The position numbers were made by a program, and so were the translations under genes. This document shows positions 7,295 through 15,651 of a stretch of 64,000 nt of DNA, piece by piece. Source of the DNA: Anaerolineales bacterium. GTDB lineage: Bacteria; Chloroflexota; Anaerolineae; 4572-78; J111. A model generated the notes under the pieces. The model did no database searches. It was not told where the DNA came from and saw nothing but the letters and a program-made list of their open reading frames with translations. The stretch spans positions 1,798,001 through 1,862,000 of the forward strand of contig JABTUK010000002.1 in assembly GCA_015075405.1 (NCBI GenBank), in the 5' to 3' direction. The first letter of the stretch is position 1. Each line of letters begins with the position of its first letter.

Positions 7295-8517
7295 AGGTAT
7301 TCTCCAAAAATCGGGACTCGCCCCTCGCTGACGCAATAGTGGGCAAAGGCATACATCCCGGCCGACCAGGCTTGATGAGGATAACCCATCGGCCGCCCGG
7401 TGCCACCGTGACACCACTCGTTGAACTCCCATTCCTCTTTGACGCCCAGCCGGTTGACTTCGGCCAACTTTTCCAATATTTGGGCGGCCTGCTCGTGTCG
7501 TCCAGCTTTGACCAGCGTCGCCACATAAAAACCGCCGACAAAGGGCCAGATGCCACCGTTGTGATACTGCTCCGGCATGTTCAGGTTGTTGTTGCGGTAA
7601 TACTCACGCCAGTCTTTGTTGCCTGGATGGATGATCGGGTGCAGCACCCGCACCGGGTAGGGTTCGGCAATACCGACCTGGTGCAGGTAGTCGAGGATGC
7701 GCTCCGCCTGAGCCGGATTAGCCACCCCAAAGAGAAGCGCCAGCAGGTTGCCAAACACGTCGCAGTAATCGCCAAAGTCACGGAAGGCGACGTAGGGCAA
7801 AAAGTAGGGCCGCTTGACCAACACCGGTCCAACCTGGCTGAGAGTATGGGTCCACTCGGTATGGCCGGGGCAGGTCGGACCCCACTCGGCTTTAACTTCC
7901 GGCCCTACCCATAAAACGATGCGAATCTTGTGGCGCACGTCGTCGGCCAGCTCGTCGTAGCGCCGGCCATCTGTATCCAGCGCCGCCGCCATGCGAGCCA
8001 TGGCCCGCAGCGCGCCATACCACAGCACGTTGTCGTAAAGAATGTTGAAACGATTGGCCAGCAGGTCGGCCCAATCAGCCGCTTCGTGGACTTCCAACAG
8101 GCCGCAGCCGTTGGAGTCCTGGTAGCGCAGCCACAAGAGCGCCCGCTCCAGGGAAGGCCAGTATTGGCGCAGAAACTCGTTGTCGCCGAACAGGCGGTGC
8201 TGTACCTCGTGGCCCAGGATGTACCACAGGTTGCTGTCCACCGAACCGGCGTTGGTGTGGTCCAACCGGCCGGTCGCCACGCTGACGTTGTTGGGAATGG
8301 CCCCCAACTCCGATTGTTGGCTGGCCAGTGTTTGCAGCGAAGTGCGCAGGCAGCGCTCGTGACCGGGCAGCAAAGCAGCGCCCAGGGCGGTGATAACACT
8401 GTCGCGCGCCCAGACGTGGGGATAGCCCTCCGGCGAGGCCATCAAACCAATGGGGCTGCACTCGCGGGTCAGAATGGCTTCGGCCTTTTCAAAGGCCAGA
8501 GTGGTCAAGTCGCTCAT
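7291..8517 (-). CDS. (alpha/alpha)6 glycosidase, amylo-1,6-glucosidase/GH100-like
   Basis: 408 residues with the look of a six-hairpin glycoside hydrolase: HVWARDSVITALGA is the typical ARDS catalytic-acid region, followed by GAIPNNVS, GSVDSNLWYILG, ADWADLLANRFNILYDNVLWYGAL and HNGGIWPFVGGFYV. This resembles glycogen-debranching C-terminal domains and GH100 invertases; the substrate is unknown. No signal peptide is seen, so it acts in the cytoplasm. It is wedged between mogA and moeA with ATGA overlaps at both ends, so it is translated with Moco genes although a carbohydrate enzyme has no known role there. Confidence 0.8.
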   Translation of the reverse strand: MSDLTTLAFEKAEAILTRECSPIGLMASPEGYPHVWARDSVITALGAALLPGHERCLRTSLQTLASQQSELGAIPNNVSVATGRLDHTNAGSVDSNLWYILGHEVQHRLFGDNEFLRQYWPSLERALLWLRYQDSNGCGLLEVHEAADWADLLANRFNILYDNVLWYGALRAMARMAAALDTDGRRYDELADDVRHKIRIVLWVGPEVKAEWGPTCPGHTEWTHTLSQVGPVLVKRPYFLPYVAFRDFGDYCDVFGNLLALLFGVANPAQAERILDYLHQVGIAEPYPVRVLHPIIHPGNKDWREYYRNNNLNMPEQYHNGGIWPFVGGFYVATLVKAGRHEQAAQILEKLAEVNRLGVKEEWEFNEWCHGGTGRPMGYPHQAWSAGMYAFAHYCVSEGRVPIFGEYL

Positions 8518-9092
8518 CGTTGTAACACACCTTCCAGAGGTATCCCCCTCAATTTTTTAGCGGGTTTCCGCCGGACAAGGCGTCGCTGCGGCTGGGGCGC
8601 GCACGGACCGTCCGGCGGCGTCTCATCCTTGATTAAGGCAACAATGGTGGCCAAGAGCGGCCCCAGCGCCTCCAGTCCTTCACGCACGGCCCTGGGACTG
8701 CCAGGTAGGTTGATAATGAGCGTACGTCCCCGGATGCCGGCTATCCCTCGCGAAAGCACGGCGAAGGGGGTGCGGTGGTAGCCGTCCCAGCGGAGCAGTT
8801 CTGCCAGGCCGGGCATCTCCCGTTCAATTACGGCGCGGGTGGCTTCAGGGGTGACATCGCGAGGCGCCGGCCCAGTCCCGCCCGTTGTGATCACCAGGTC
8901 TACGCTGTCGTCATCGGCCAGTCGGGTCAACAGCGCCGAGATCTGGTCGGCCTCGTCAGGGATCAGGTGGGCTGTTATCACCTGGGCGCCGGCTTCGACG
9001 AGCAATTGGCGCAACAAAGGGCCGCTGCCATCCTGGCGTTCGCCGCGAAAGCTTCTATCACTGATGGTGACAACTGCTGTTTGAATCATCAT
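8514..9092 (-). CDS. MogA/MoaB-type molybdopterin adenylyltransferase
   Basis: Adenylylates molybdopterin before MoeA adds the metal. The core is complete: AVVTISDRSFRGERQD, the nucleotide/pterin site TTGGTGPAPRDVTPEAT, and NLPGSPRAVREGLEAL. A basic tail of about 35 residues (PQRRLVRRKPAKK) follows the domain and is not typical. The start is one of two consecutive ATG codons at 9092 and 9089 preceded by TGAGG; a GTG at 9101 is also possible. It overlaps the preceding gene by about 35 bp and is coupled by ATGA to the glycosidase. Confidence 0.9.
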   Translation of the reverse strand: MMIQTAVVTISDRSFRGERQDGSGPLLRQLLVEAGAQVITAHLIPDEADQISALLTRLADDDSVDLVITTGGTGPAPRDVTPEATRAVIEREMPGLAELLRWDGYHRTPFAVLSRGIAGIRGRTLIINLPGSPRAVREGLEALGPLLATIVALIKDETPPDGPCAPQPQRRLVRRKPAKKLRGIPLEGVLQR

Positions 9093-9408
9093 CAACCTCA
9101 CATTTTGCTAATACCGGCCACTCGCGGCGGCAAGTCGGGCACAGTAGCCGGATGAGAGTTTGGTAGGTTTCGGCCAGTTGACCAACCTGATGAGCCCGGC
9201 AGTCTGGGTCGGGGCAGGTCAGCGCTGCAGTCACCTGTTCGCGCAGGTGTGTGGCGAGCAGGGTCAGGCTGATCCGGCCCAAAGCCCGGCGGACAGATGA
9301 CCCCAAGCGCACGACAGCCAGGCAATCCTGGCCCTGCTCGATCCGGTGGGCCATGGCCGCCAGGTCACGCTGGATGGCTTGCAACTCGACCACAATCTGC
9401 CGGTTCAT
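9058..9408 (-). CDS. CsoR/RcnR-like helical domain fused to zinc ribbon
   Basis: 116 residues. Residues 1-70 have the CsoR/FrmR layout: ELQAIQRDLAAMAHRIEQG, then a cysteine (QDCLAVV), and ATHLREQV where CsoR has His-x3-Cys. Here the last cysteine is Gln, as in FrmR-like aldehyde sensors rather than copper sensors. It is followed by CPDPDC and CPTC, a four-cysteine zinc ribbon not usual in this family. It could be a transcription factor or an adaptor. The start at 9408 is set by an ATGA overlap with the FmdB gene. Confidence 0.6.
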   Translation of the reverse strand: MNRQIVVELQAIQRDLAAMAHRIEQGQDCLAVVRLGSSVRRALGRISLTLLATHLREQVTAALTCPDPDCRAHQVGQLAETYQTLIRLLCPTCRREWPVLAKCEVDDDSNSSCHHQ

Positions 9409-9620
9409 CTGATGACCCTTTTCCTGGGTGTACAACAGCTTCCCCCAACCGGCAGGGATTGAGGGTCGGCAATCACTGTCACTGTCGTGTAGGTTTGCCG
9501 GGTTTCGGGGCTGCCACATTGGGGACATTCCGGCCGCCAGCCGCTCTCTTTCTTTTTGATCGAGGCAAAAGCCTCAAACTTGCTCCCACACTGCTCGCAC
9601 ACGTAAGTGTAGGTTGGCAT
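9405..9620 (-). CDS. FmdB-family zinc ribbon protein
   Basis: 71 residues: MPTYTYVCEQCGSKFE and ECPQCGSPETRQ form the CxxC...CxxC zinc ribbon of the FmdB (putative regulatory) family. The tail has a vicinal SCCTP. FmdB-type proteins are often found next to formamidase or molybdenum enzyme genes; the function is not settled. RBS AGGAG precedes ATG. A paralogue with a similar Cys-rich tail lies in the ars operon at 22659-22880. Confidence 0.8.
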   Translation of the reverse strand: MPTYTYVCEQCGSKFEAFASIKKKESGWRPECPQCGSPETRQTYTTVTVIADPQSLPVGGSCCTPRKRVIR

Positions 9621-9622
9621 CG

Positions 9623-9988
9623 TTATCCTCCTACAGCCACAAGGCTTGGCTCAGGCAAGAACTGCTCAATGGCGTCCAGCGCGTGCGCGGCGTAGATCGA
9701 GGCCGGGCCGCCGCCCATCATCAGGGCCACGCCGATGGTTTCCAGCAATTCCTGCCGGGTAGCGCCCGCCGCCACCGCATCGTGAACGTGATAGGCGATG
9801 CAGCCATCGCAATGCACGGTAATCCCGATGGCCAGGGCCATTAGTTCCTTGATCCTGGCGTTAAGTGCGCCCTCTTCCACCGCCTTTTTATGCAAGCGGG
9901 CAAAGCCGCTCATCGGGCCGGGTAACTCGCGGCCCAATTGGCTCAATCGTTCTTCCAGATGTTGATGATAGGTTACGTAATCGGTCAT
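9623..9988 (-). CDS. carboxymuconolactone decarboxylase / AhpD-like protein
   Basis: 121 residues with the AhpD core motif CDGCIAYH (Cys-x2-Cys-x3-His) after RIKELMALAIG, and GATRQELLETIGVALMMGGG. Members act as alkylhydroperoxidases or thiol-disulfide proteins, and some are decarboxylases. The intact CxxC points to a redox role. Only 2 bp separate it from the FmdB gene; GGAGATAA precedes its ATG. Confidence 0.85.
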   Translation of the reverse strand: MTDYVTYHQHLEERLSQLGRELPGPMSGFARLHKKAVEEGALNARIKELMALAIGITVHCDGCIAYHVHDAVAAGATRQELLETIGVALMMGGGPASIYAAHALDAIEQFLPEPSLVAVGG

Positions 9989-10089
9989 TACTTATCTCCT
10001 TGAATCATTAAGTAAGGGGGTGATGTGGTTATCCTAAAGCCGCTGCGACGCTTTCAAAGCGCCTTTCACGCAAACTTTTGGCACAAATC

Positions 10090-10455
10090 CTACGCCGGTA
10101 CGGACTCACGTACCTTCACATCATACTTTTCGCGGTTGTGGCGCAGCATATCCTTCGATTGCCGCAGCACTTTGTTTTGCTTGATTAACTGCCGGATGTA
10201 GCCGCGTGATGGGAAATCAATGGCGTCTTCAGGACAGGTGGTGGCGCAGGTGGTGCAGCCAACCATACACATCTGCGGCGCGACAACCACCGGCTTATTG
10301 CGCTCGTAATCGAAGGCGTACACGCCGCGCCCGCACGAGGTGACGCAGATGCCACAGCCGACGCAGCGATCCGCGACGACGGTGGGAGACCATTCAATTT
10401 CTTCCCTGGGAATGTCATGCCAGGGGGCTATAGAGTTTTTTCCATTAGTGCTCAC
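10090..10455 (-). CDS. 2x[4Fe-4S] ferredoxin-like protein
   Basis: 121 residues. Two cluster motifs: CVGCGICVTSC and CMVGCTTCATTCP, with the eight cysteines expected for two 4Fe-4S clusters, flanked by an N-terminal 25-residue lead and a basic C-terminal helix of about 35 residues. No signal peptide, so it is a cytoplasmic electron carrier. Located between the AhpD-like and ArsR genes; AGGAGAT lies before the ATG. Confidence 0.85.
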   Translation of the reverse strand: MSTNGKNSIAPWHDIPREEIEWSPTVVADRCVGCGICVTSCGRGVYAFDYERNKPVVVAPQMCMVGCTTCATTCPEDAIDFPSRGYIRQLIKQNKVLRQSKDMLRHNREKYDVKVRESVPA

Positions 10456-10492
10456 GGTGTATCTCCTGTTTTTTACCTGAATTTGCTATGAC

Positions 10493-10954
10493 TTAAGTCG
10501 ACTCACGCACAAGAGACGTGGGCTGGGGTGGGCCATGAGCCGGTATCGGCTCCGGCAAGCGGCACACCTGGGCTGCGGTTAGACCGAAACTGCGGGCGCA
10601 GTGAGGGCACAGGCAGCCGGCCAGGGGTTCGGAGGATAGGAGAGGCGTCGTTGACTCTGGCTGGCCCGGTATGAGCAGGGTCAGGCTATCCAGAAACTCT
10701 CGCACCCGCCCATCGCTTAAGCGGTAGAGAATGTTCAAACCTTGCCGCTCGTCTAAAACCAGGCCAGCCCGGCGCAGGACGCTCAATTGTTGTGAAATGT
10801 AGGGCTGCCGCCGGCGCAGAGCCAGGGCCAGGTGGCAGACGTAAGTGCCGTCAGCGCCCAGCAGCCGCAAGATTTGCAGCCGGACGGGATTGGCCATTGC
10901 CTTGAGTAACGTCGCCTGGGTGTGATAAATATTAAAGGTTTTTTTGGCTGACAT
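10493..10954 (-). CDS. ArsR-family regulator with C-terminal CxxC
   Basis: 153 residues from the ATG at 10954. The winged helix is clear: LLKAMANPVRLQILRLLG, then RRRQPYISQQLSVLRRAGLV and RQGLNILYRLSD. No CxC metal site in helix 3. The C-terminal extension has GCLCPHC and another Cys, a likely metal or redox site. The open frame reaches up to 11173, but that part overlaps xdhC and is unlike ArsR. Upstream DNA contains AACTATATTCAAAA, also present before xdhC. Confidence 0.75.
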   Translation of the reverse strand: MSAKKTFNIYHTQATLLKAMANPVRLQILRLLGADGTYVCHLALALRRRQPYISQQLSVLRRAGLVLDERQGLNILYRLSDGRVREFLDSLTLLIPGQPESTTPLLSSEPLAGCLCPHCARSFGLTAAQVCRLPEPIPAHGPPQPTSLVREST

Positions 10955-11012
10955 AGTACATCTCACTTTTTGAATATAGTTTGACCCAAAAAAACGGCGG
11001 GCTGATTTGATC

Positions 11013-11801
11013 TCATTGCTTTGATGGCCTGGCTTCAACCCAGGTTGCCGGCGATACAGAACGCGGCCGCCCACAGCCGCCATGGCGGGCCGCCTCGATC
11101 TCGGCCAGGATGGACAAAGCAATCTCGGCCGGCTCGCGCCCGCCCAGATCCAGGCCAATCGGGGCGCGCACACGGGCCAGTTGCTCGTCGCTGAAACCGT
11201 CGGCGCGCAGGTGGTCCATAATCGCTCTAATTTTGCGCAGGCTGCCGATCATGCCGATATAAGGCGTCGGAGTGGACAGCACCGCTCGTAGAGCCTGCTC
11301 ATCGGTCACATGGTCTTCGGTGATCAGGACGACATAGGTATCGGCGCTGATTGTCGCAGGGGCCAGTTGAGGCCGGTCGGCCCGCTCCGGGCGCACATCT
11401 ACGACCTGCACCTCGTAGCCGACGGTCCGGCCCAATTCGGCCAGGGGCCGGCCAATATGCCCACCCCCGACAATGAGCAGAACCGGTTGAGGCAAATAGG
11501 GTTCAACAAACACAGTCACCTCCCCGCCGCAGAGTGTGCCAATGGCGTCCAAGCCCTCTTCGCGGAGGGAATAATGCATCGTGCGGGCGCGGCCCTCACT
11601 GAGCGCCTCCTGGGCCGCCTGGCGGATGCGCGTTTCCAGTTCGCCGCCACCCACATTGCCCAACCAACTGCCGTCAGGCCGCATGAGTAGCTTGAAACCG
11701 GGCCGGGCGGGTGAAGCGCCCTTGACTTCGGTAATAGTAGCCACTGTGACCGGCTGGCGCTTTTCAAGGGCGGCAGCCAGTTCGCGGACAAGGTCTAACA
11801 T
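11013..11801 (-). CDS. xdhC: XdhC-family Moco insertion/sulfuration factor
   Basis: 262 residues in the XdhC/CoxI family, which binds Moco and hands it to molybdenum hydroxylases, often after sulfuration. N-terminal domain: KGASPARPGFKLLM and GNVGGGELE. C-terminal Rossmann domain: GGGHIGRPLAELG, then IGMIGSLRK and IGLDLGGREPAEIALSIL. No xanthine dehydrogenase-type large subunit is encoded nearby, so the client may be one of the DMSO-reductase-family enzymes or an enzyme elsewhere. Two predicted regulated promoters lie upstream (11837-12075). Confidence 0.85.
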   Translation of the reverse strand: MLDLVRELAAALEKRQPVTVATITEVKGASPARPGFKLLMRPDGSWLGNVGGGELETRIRQAAQEALSEGRARTMHYSLREEGLDAIGTLCGGEVTVFVEPYLPQPVLLIVGGGHIGRPLAELGRTVGYEVQVVDVRPERADRPQLAPATISADTYVVLITEDHVTDEQALRAVLSTPTPYIGMIGSLRKIRAIMDHLRADGFSDEQLARVRAPIGLDLGGREPAEIALSILAEIEAARHGGCGRPRSVSPATWVEARPSKQ

Positions 11802-11836
11802 GGTTCTCTATCCCTAATATTCATTCTTTTGAATAT

Positions 11837-11901
11837 AGTTTACACCCAAAAACTGGCCTTTGGCAGTGATACATGTCACCAAATTCAGTGACACCTATCA
11901 C
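11837..11901 (-). promoter_or_regulatory. composite promoter 1a (tandem GTGAYA-NN-TGTCAC dyads) for xdhC
   Basis: Two dyads, 11866-11879 (GTGATACATGTCAC) and 11888-11901 (GTGACACCTATCAC), are centred 22 bp apart. Reading leftwards, a -10 hexamer TAAACT lies at 11842-11837, 30.5 bp from the proximal dyad centre, the spacing of a class II CRP/FNR-activated promoter. Downstream, ATATTCA and TGAATAT form a palindrome (about 11818-11837) with a spacer of six. The xdhC start follows at 11801. Confidence 0.65.
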
Positions 11902-11960
11902 GCATATCACTGCGTTTAACGCTTCTGGACAATCGTTCCATGACGTTTCTTTGGGTATAA

Positions 11961-12075
11961 TTCAGTACTTATTGAACTATTACTATAAAAATTCTATACC
12001 GGCAGCCCTGGGCTTGCTAGTGACGTTTGTCACAAAAACAGATGACGTTTGTTACATATTTCAATATTTATCGAA
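11961..12075 (-). promoter_or_regulatory. composite promoter 1b (flanking TTCAA palindromes plus tandem dyads)
   Basis: Order along the plus strand: palindrome TTCAG-N6-TTGAA (11961-11976), -10 TAGAAT on the minus strand (11991-11996), dyads 12020-12033 (GTGACGTTTGTCAC) and 12042-12055 (ATGACGTTTGTTAC), palindrome TTCAA-N6-TCGAA (12060-12075). The proximal dyad centre is 30.5 bp from the -10, the dyads are 22 bp apart, and the distal dyad is 19 bp from the outer palindrome. It fires towards xdhC, placing a second promoter just after fdhD. Confidence 0.65.
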
Positions 12076-12114
12076 ATGTTGGCTGCTCCTCGAAAATTGA
12101 CCGCCGAACCAGGG

Positions 12115-12951
12115 TCAGGCCGGGCAAAGCGTCAACGGCTGCGGATGAGGTAAGATCAGGATATTGGCGGCTTCTTGAGGCAATTGGACGCGGCGGGCCG
12201 GGTCGGCGTAGATGCGCAGCCGGCGCTTCTGAGCATAGCCGACCAGGGTGATATTCCACTCGCGGGCCAGGTGCAGCGAGAGGCTGGTGGCCGAAGTGCG
12301 CGACACCACCACTGGTACGCCCATATCGGCGGCCTTGCGCAGCATCTCCGAACTGATCCGGCCGGTGGTGAGTAAAATTTGGTCGCGGGGGTCAAGACCC
12401 CGCTTCAGACAAGCGCCCCGGATTTTGTCCAGGGTGTTGTGACGACCCACGTCTTCACAAACCACCAATAAGCGCTGGCCATCACTCAAGGCGGAGGTAT
12501 GCACCCCCCGACTCTGGGGGTACAGCATCGCTGCGCTGTAGAGTTGAGCCATCAGATCAAGCAACTGGGCCGGCGTAACCTGCCGCTCCGAGTGCAGTTT
12601 CGGGGTGACCACCGACTTATCGGCAAAGGTCATGCCGCCGACACAGCCGCTGGTCACGACCCGGCGTTGCGGTAATTCTACCTGGGACCGGGCCAGCCAC
12701 ACGTCGGCGACCGTACCCCGGTGGCAGATGTCGAGCAAAGCAATATCATTCAGGCCGGTAATAACGCCCTCGCCAAGCAGGAAACCCAGAACCAGTTCCT
12801 CCTGATCAACCGGGGTAGACATCAGCGTAACCCACTCCCGACCGTTGATGTAAAGCGTTAAGGCTGATTCCTGAATAATCGCGCCTTCGCTCAGGTTCCA
12901 ATCCGACGCATCGGCTTCCACGTATTCGATCTGCAAGATTCCGTTGCTCAT
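12115..12951 (-). CDS. fdhD: formate dehydrogenase sulfurtransferase FdhD
   Basis: 278 residues. FdhD carries sulfur from IscS to the Moco of formate dehydrogenase-like enzymes and is needed for activity. Visible: PVDQEELVLGFLLGEG, the catalytic loop VVTSGCVGGMTF, CEDVGRHNTLDKI and TTGRISSEMLRKAADMG. Only one cysteine is present in the active loop, where E. coli FdhD has CxxC; single-cysteine forms exist. It follows the NrfD gene by 71 bp on the same strand and probably serves the oxidoreductase at 15648-17888. Confidence 0.92.
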   Translation of the reverse strand: MSNGILQIEYVEADASDWNLSEGAIIQESALTLYINGREWVTLMSTPVDQEELVLGFLLGEGVITGLNDIALLDICHRGTVADVWLARSQVELPQRRVVTSGCVGGMTFADKSVVTPKLHSERQVTPAQLLDLMAQLYSAAMLYPQSRGVHTSALSDGQRLLVVCEDVGRHNTLDKIRGACLKRGLDPRDQILLTTGRISSEMLRKAADMGVPVVVSRTSATSLSLHLAREWNITLVGYAQKRRLRIYADPARRVQLPQEAANILILPHPQPLTLCPA

Positions 12952-13022
12952 GTCACCTCTTGGTTATTTTTTCGTGTTAAGACCGGCCGGGTTTTGGCAA
13001 CCTGGCCGGTCTTTGATGTTCA

Positions 13023-14201
13023 TCACGCAGTTTGTCGCCCCAACTCAACCGGAACTTTGGCGGTTTCTTCATCAGGATGAATAGTGCCCTCAAACAGCGG
13101 GAAGTAACGCCCGATCAGGGTGTAGACCAGCACGGCCCCGGCCAGCACCCCAACCTGGATGGCGATTTCCATCCAATGCGGGGCGTAGGTGAAACCCTCA
13201 ACCGGCTTCAGGGCGAACCAGGTTGCGTCGAAGCGGTTGAGGAAGACGCCAAACAGCACCAGCGCCGAGCCGATCAGCGCCCAGAGCCGGTTGCAGCGCG
13301 CGGTTCTGAAGGAGAAGATCAGCGTGGGGATAACGACGCCGAGGAACAACTCGGCCCAGAAGAGCAGACTGTAGCTATCGCCGCTGAACAGCAAACCAAT
13401 TTCATTCACCGCCAGCAGTTCACCCAGCTTGACCACCAGGTAGAAACTCAGCACCCAGGGCAGGAACCAGGCCAACTCGCCCACCAATTCCCGGCGCAGA
13501 GTGCGCTGGAAGACCCATTTGCTGACCGTCGCCCCGCCGATGACCATGGCCAGGCCGGCAGCCACAGAGGAGATGAAGAACAGCAGCGGGATAATCGGCG
13601 TATGCCACAGCGGGTGTAGTCGTTCCGACATAACCACGAACAGCGAGCCAAGTGACGATTGATGCAGGGTAGACAGGGTTACACCGATGATGACCAGAGG
13701 AATGGTCAATTTTTTAACCAGAGATAGGGTTCGCCTGGAACCAAGTCGTTCCAGGACGACCGGACTAAACTCTGAAATCAGCACGGTGGTGTAAAGCAAA
13801 ATACACCAACTCACTTCAAACAGGGCGGAGTTGATATTCGGGTAAATTATAAAGTGATAGAACCGATCCCAGCGCCCCAGGTCCATAATCAGGATGACCA
13901 GCACCGAGCTATAGCCAACCAGCCCGGTGAGGACCGTGGGCCGGATAGCGGGATGAAACTCGTGCATCTGTAAGATATACACAATCGCCGCCAGGGTAAA
14001 AGCGCCCCCGGAAAAGGCGACCATGAACAGGTCGAAGCCAATCCACAGCCCCCAGGGATAAGCGTCGTTCAGATTGGTGGTTGGCCCCAGCCCGGCGACG
14101 AGGCGATAGACGCCCACCCCCAGGCCAAACAAGGTGATGAGGGCCAGCAGGTAAATACCCAGCGGCAGATGACGTAATTCTTTACCAATTCGGGCTAACA
14201 T
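13023..14201 (-). CDS. NrfD/HybB-like quinone-interacting membrane subunit
   Basis: 392 residues, about ten membrane segments, no signal peptide. The string STLHQSSLGSLF is a hallmark of the HybB/NrfD group, as are PWGLWIGFDLF near the N-terminus and MDLGRWDRFYHF. It anchors the complex and exchanges electrons with menaquinone; no haem ligands are expected. It lies 3 bp after the ferredoxin subunit gene and completes a catalytic-ferredoxin-anchor trio with 14204-17888. Confidence 0.9.
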   Translation of the reverse strand: MLARIGKELRHLPLGIYLLALITLFGLGVGVYRLVAGLGPTTNLNDAYPWGLWIGFDLFMVAFSGGAFTLAAIVYILQMHEFHPAIRPTVLTGLVGYSSVLVILIMDLGRWDRFYHFIIYPNINSALFEVSWCILLYTTVLISEFSPVVLERLGSRRTLSLVKKLTIPLVIIGVTLSTLHQSSLGSLFVVMSERLHPLWHTPIIPLLFFISSVAAGLAMVIGGATVSKWVFQRTLRRELVGELAWFLPWVLSFYLVVKLGELLAVNEIGLLFSGDSYSLLFWAELFLGVVIPTLIFSFRTARCNRLWALIGSALVLFGVFLNRFDATWFALKPVEGFTYAPHWMEIAIQVGVLAGAVLVYTLIGRYFPLFEGTIHPDEETAKVPVELGRQTA

Positions 14202-14203
14202 GA

Positions 14204-14962
14204 TCAGGCCTCCTTGTTTGGTTCAACTGTAACCGGGGCCAGCCGGTTCTTGACTTCGTTGCGCCGCTTGACCGTCCAGTAGATGCCGCTCAAGGCCAGG
14301 GCCATCCCTACGGCCACAGTCGGCGTGGCGTGCATCACCTCCTCGTTGGCATAGGCCGGTGAGGTGTCGCCCAACTGTGGGAAGCCTAGCGGATTCTCAA
14401 ACGGCTCTGAGGAGAGGTATAGGATAGACAGGCCGCCGCCTTCCCGCTCGCCGTAAACGTGGTTGACGTAGTGATCAGGACGGGCCTGGATGCGGGTGTG
14501 AGCCTCGGCCAGGAGGTCATCCCGCTCGCCATAGGTAATGGCTCCGAAGGGACAGGCCTGGGCGCAGGCCGGGCCTTCCCCGCCGTCAACCCGGTTGACG
14601 CAGAAATCGCACTTGCTGATGAGCGCCAACTGGTTGTGCCACTCAAATTTTGGTACGCCAAAGGGACAGGCATACATACAGTAGCGGCAGCCGATACATT
14701 TCTGGCTGTCATAGACCACCGGCCCATCGGCGGTTTTCTGCAGCGCACCAACGGTGCAGGCCGAAGCACAGGCCGGCTTGAGGCAGTGCTTGCAGGCGCT
14801 TTTGACAAAGTTGAGGCTGACGGTGGGAAACGTCCCTACCTCATACTCTTCAATTTTGGTTCTGAACATACCTTCCGGCACGTTGTTGGCCGCTTTACAG
14901 GCCTGGGTGCAGGCATTACAGCCCAAGCATTTGGTTATATCAATCAGCATTGCTTTGGTCAT
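14204..14962 (-). CDS. four-cluster ferredoxin subunit with C-terminal anchor (HybA/DmsB-like)
   Basis: 252 residues. Cysteine groups in order: CLGCNACTQAC, CKHCLKPACASAC, CIGCRYCMYACP, CDFC...CAQACP, enough for four 4Fe-4S clusters. A hydrophobic segment near residue 220 (VAVGMALALSGIYW) is a C-terminal membrane anchor. It passes electrons between the NrfD subunit and the catalytic subunit. There is no twin-arginine signal of its own, so it would ride with the Tat-exported partner. ATGA overlap with the TorD gene upstream. Confidence 0.9.
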   Translation of the reverse strand: MTKAMLIDITKCLGCNACTQACKAANNVPEGMFRTKIEEYEVGTFPTVSLNFVKSACKHCLKPACASACTVGALQKTADGPVVYDSQKCIGCRYCMYACPFGVPKFEWHNQLALISKCDFCVNRVDGGEGPACAQACPFGAITYGERDDLLAEAHTRIQARPDHYVNHVYGEREGGGLSILYLSSEPFENPLGFPQLGDTSPAYANEEVMHATPTVAVGMALALSGIYWTVKRRNEVKNRLAPVTVEPNKEA

Positions 14963-15651
14963 GGCTGGATTCTCCTTGATTCAACAAACGGTGAGGTCAG
15001 AGCCGCTGCATCGGCCCGCAGCCAGGTTTCGACCAGTTGGGCCAGGGTGGCGTAGAAGCCGGTGCGATCCGCCTCAACGACCCGCGCGCGCCAGGCTGGC
15101 AGCCAGGCTAAGAGGTGGTGAGTTAAGAAGTCACGCCGGCGCTCGCGCAGTTCCTCGGCACAAGTCAGGTCGCCGGCTTTGTGAGCGGCCAACTCCTCGC
15201 GGCTCAAGTAGAACATAAACTCCAGTTCGGCGGCCAGATGGTCCGGCAGGTCAAAGGCTTCGGGCGCAAAGACCAGCCCGGCCTGCCGGTAGGCTTGCAC
15301 AGCGGCTTCGGCCGGTTGGCCCAGCAGCAGGCCCAGGTGGTTATAAGCCGAGGCGTAGGGCGGGGCCAGCACATGGGGCACAGCGTTGATAAAGAGGCGG
15401 GTATACTCTACCTGGAGCATTTGCAGGCGAGCGGCTTCGCTCTGCGGCAACTTAGCCACGGCCGTCTCTACGTCGGAAGCAGACATTCCCAATGCCGTAC
15501 AGGCGGTAGCCAGCGAGTCCTGCCATTCCGTCAGACCAGCCAGCCTTTCGGCGGTCGGGTAAATCAGTCCCCAGGCCAGAGCCTGGTAAAGTAGAGCGCG
15601 GGCCAATAGTTGCTCTGAGATGGTTGCCATCAATAATGTTGTTGCCATCAT
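14959..15651 (-). CDS. TorD/DmsD-family chaperone
   Basis: 230 residues, all-helical. Conserved features: LLYQALAWGLIYP, VEYTRLFINAVPHVLAPPYASAY, and DHLAAELEFMFYLS. TorD-like proteins bind the twin-arginine peptide of a molybdoenzyme and hold it for cofactor loading. It is coupled at both ends by ATGA overlaps, to the catalytic subunit gene before it and the ferredoxin gene after it, so this is the dedicated chaperone of the 746-residue enzyme. Confidence 0.9.
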   Translation of the reverse strand: MMATTLLMATISEQLLARALLYQALAWGLIYPTAERLAGLTEWQDSLATACTALGMSASDVETAVAKLPQSEAARLQMLQVEYTRLFINAVPHVLAPPYASAYNHLGLLLGQPAEAAVQAYRQAGLVFAPEAFDLPDHLAAELEFMFYLSREELAAHKAGDLTCAEELRERRRDFLTHHLLAWLPAWRARVVEADRTGFYATLAQLVETWLRADAAALTSPFVESRRIQP

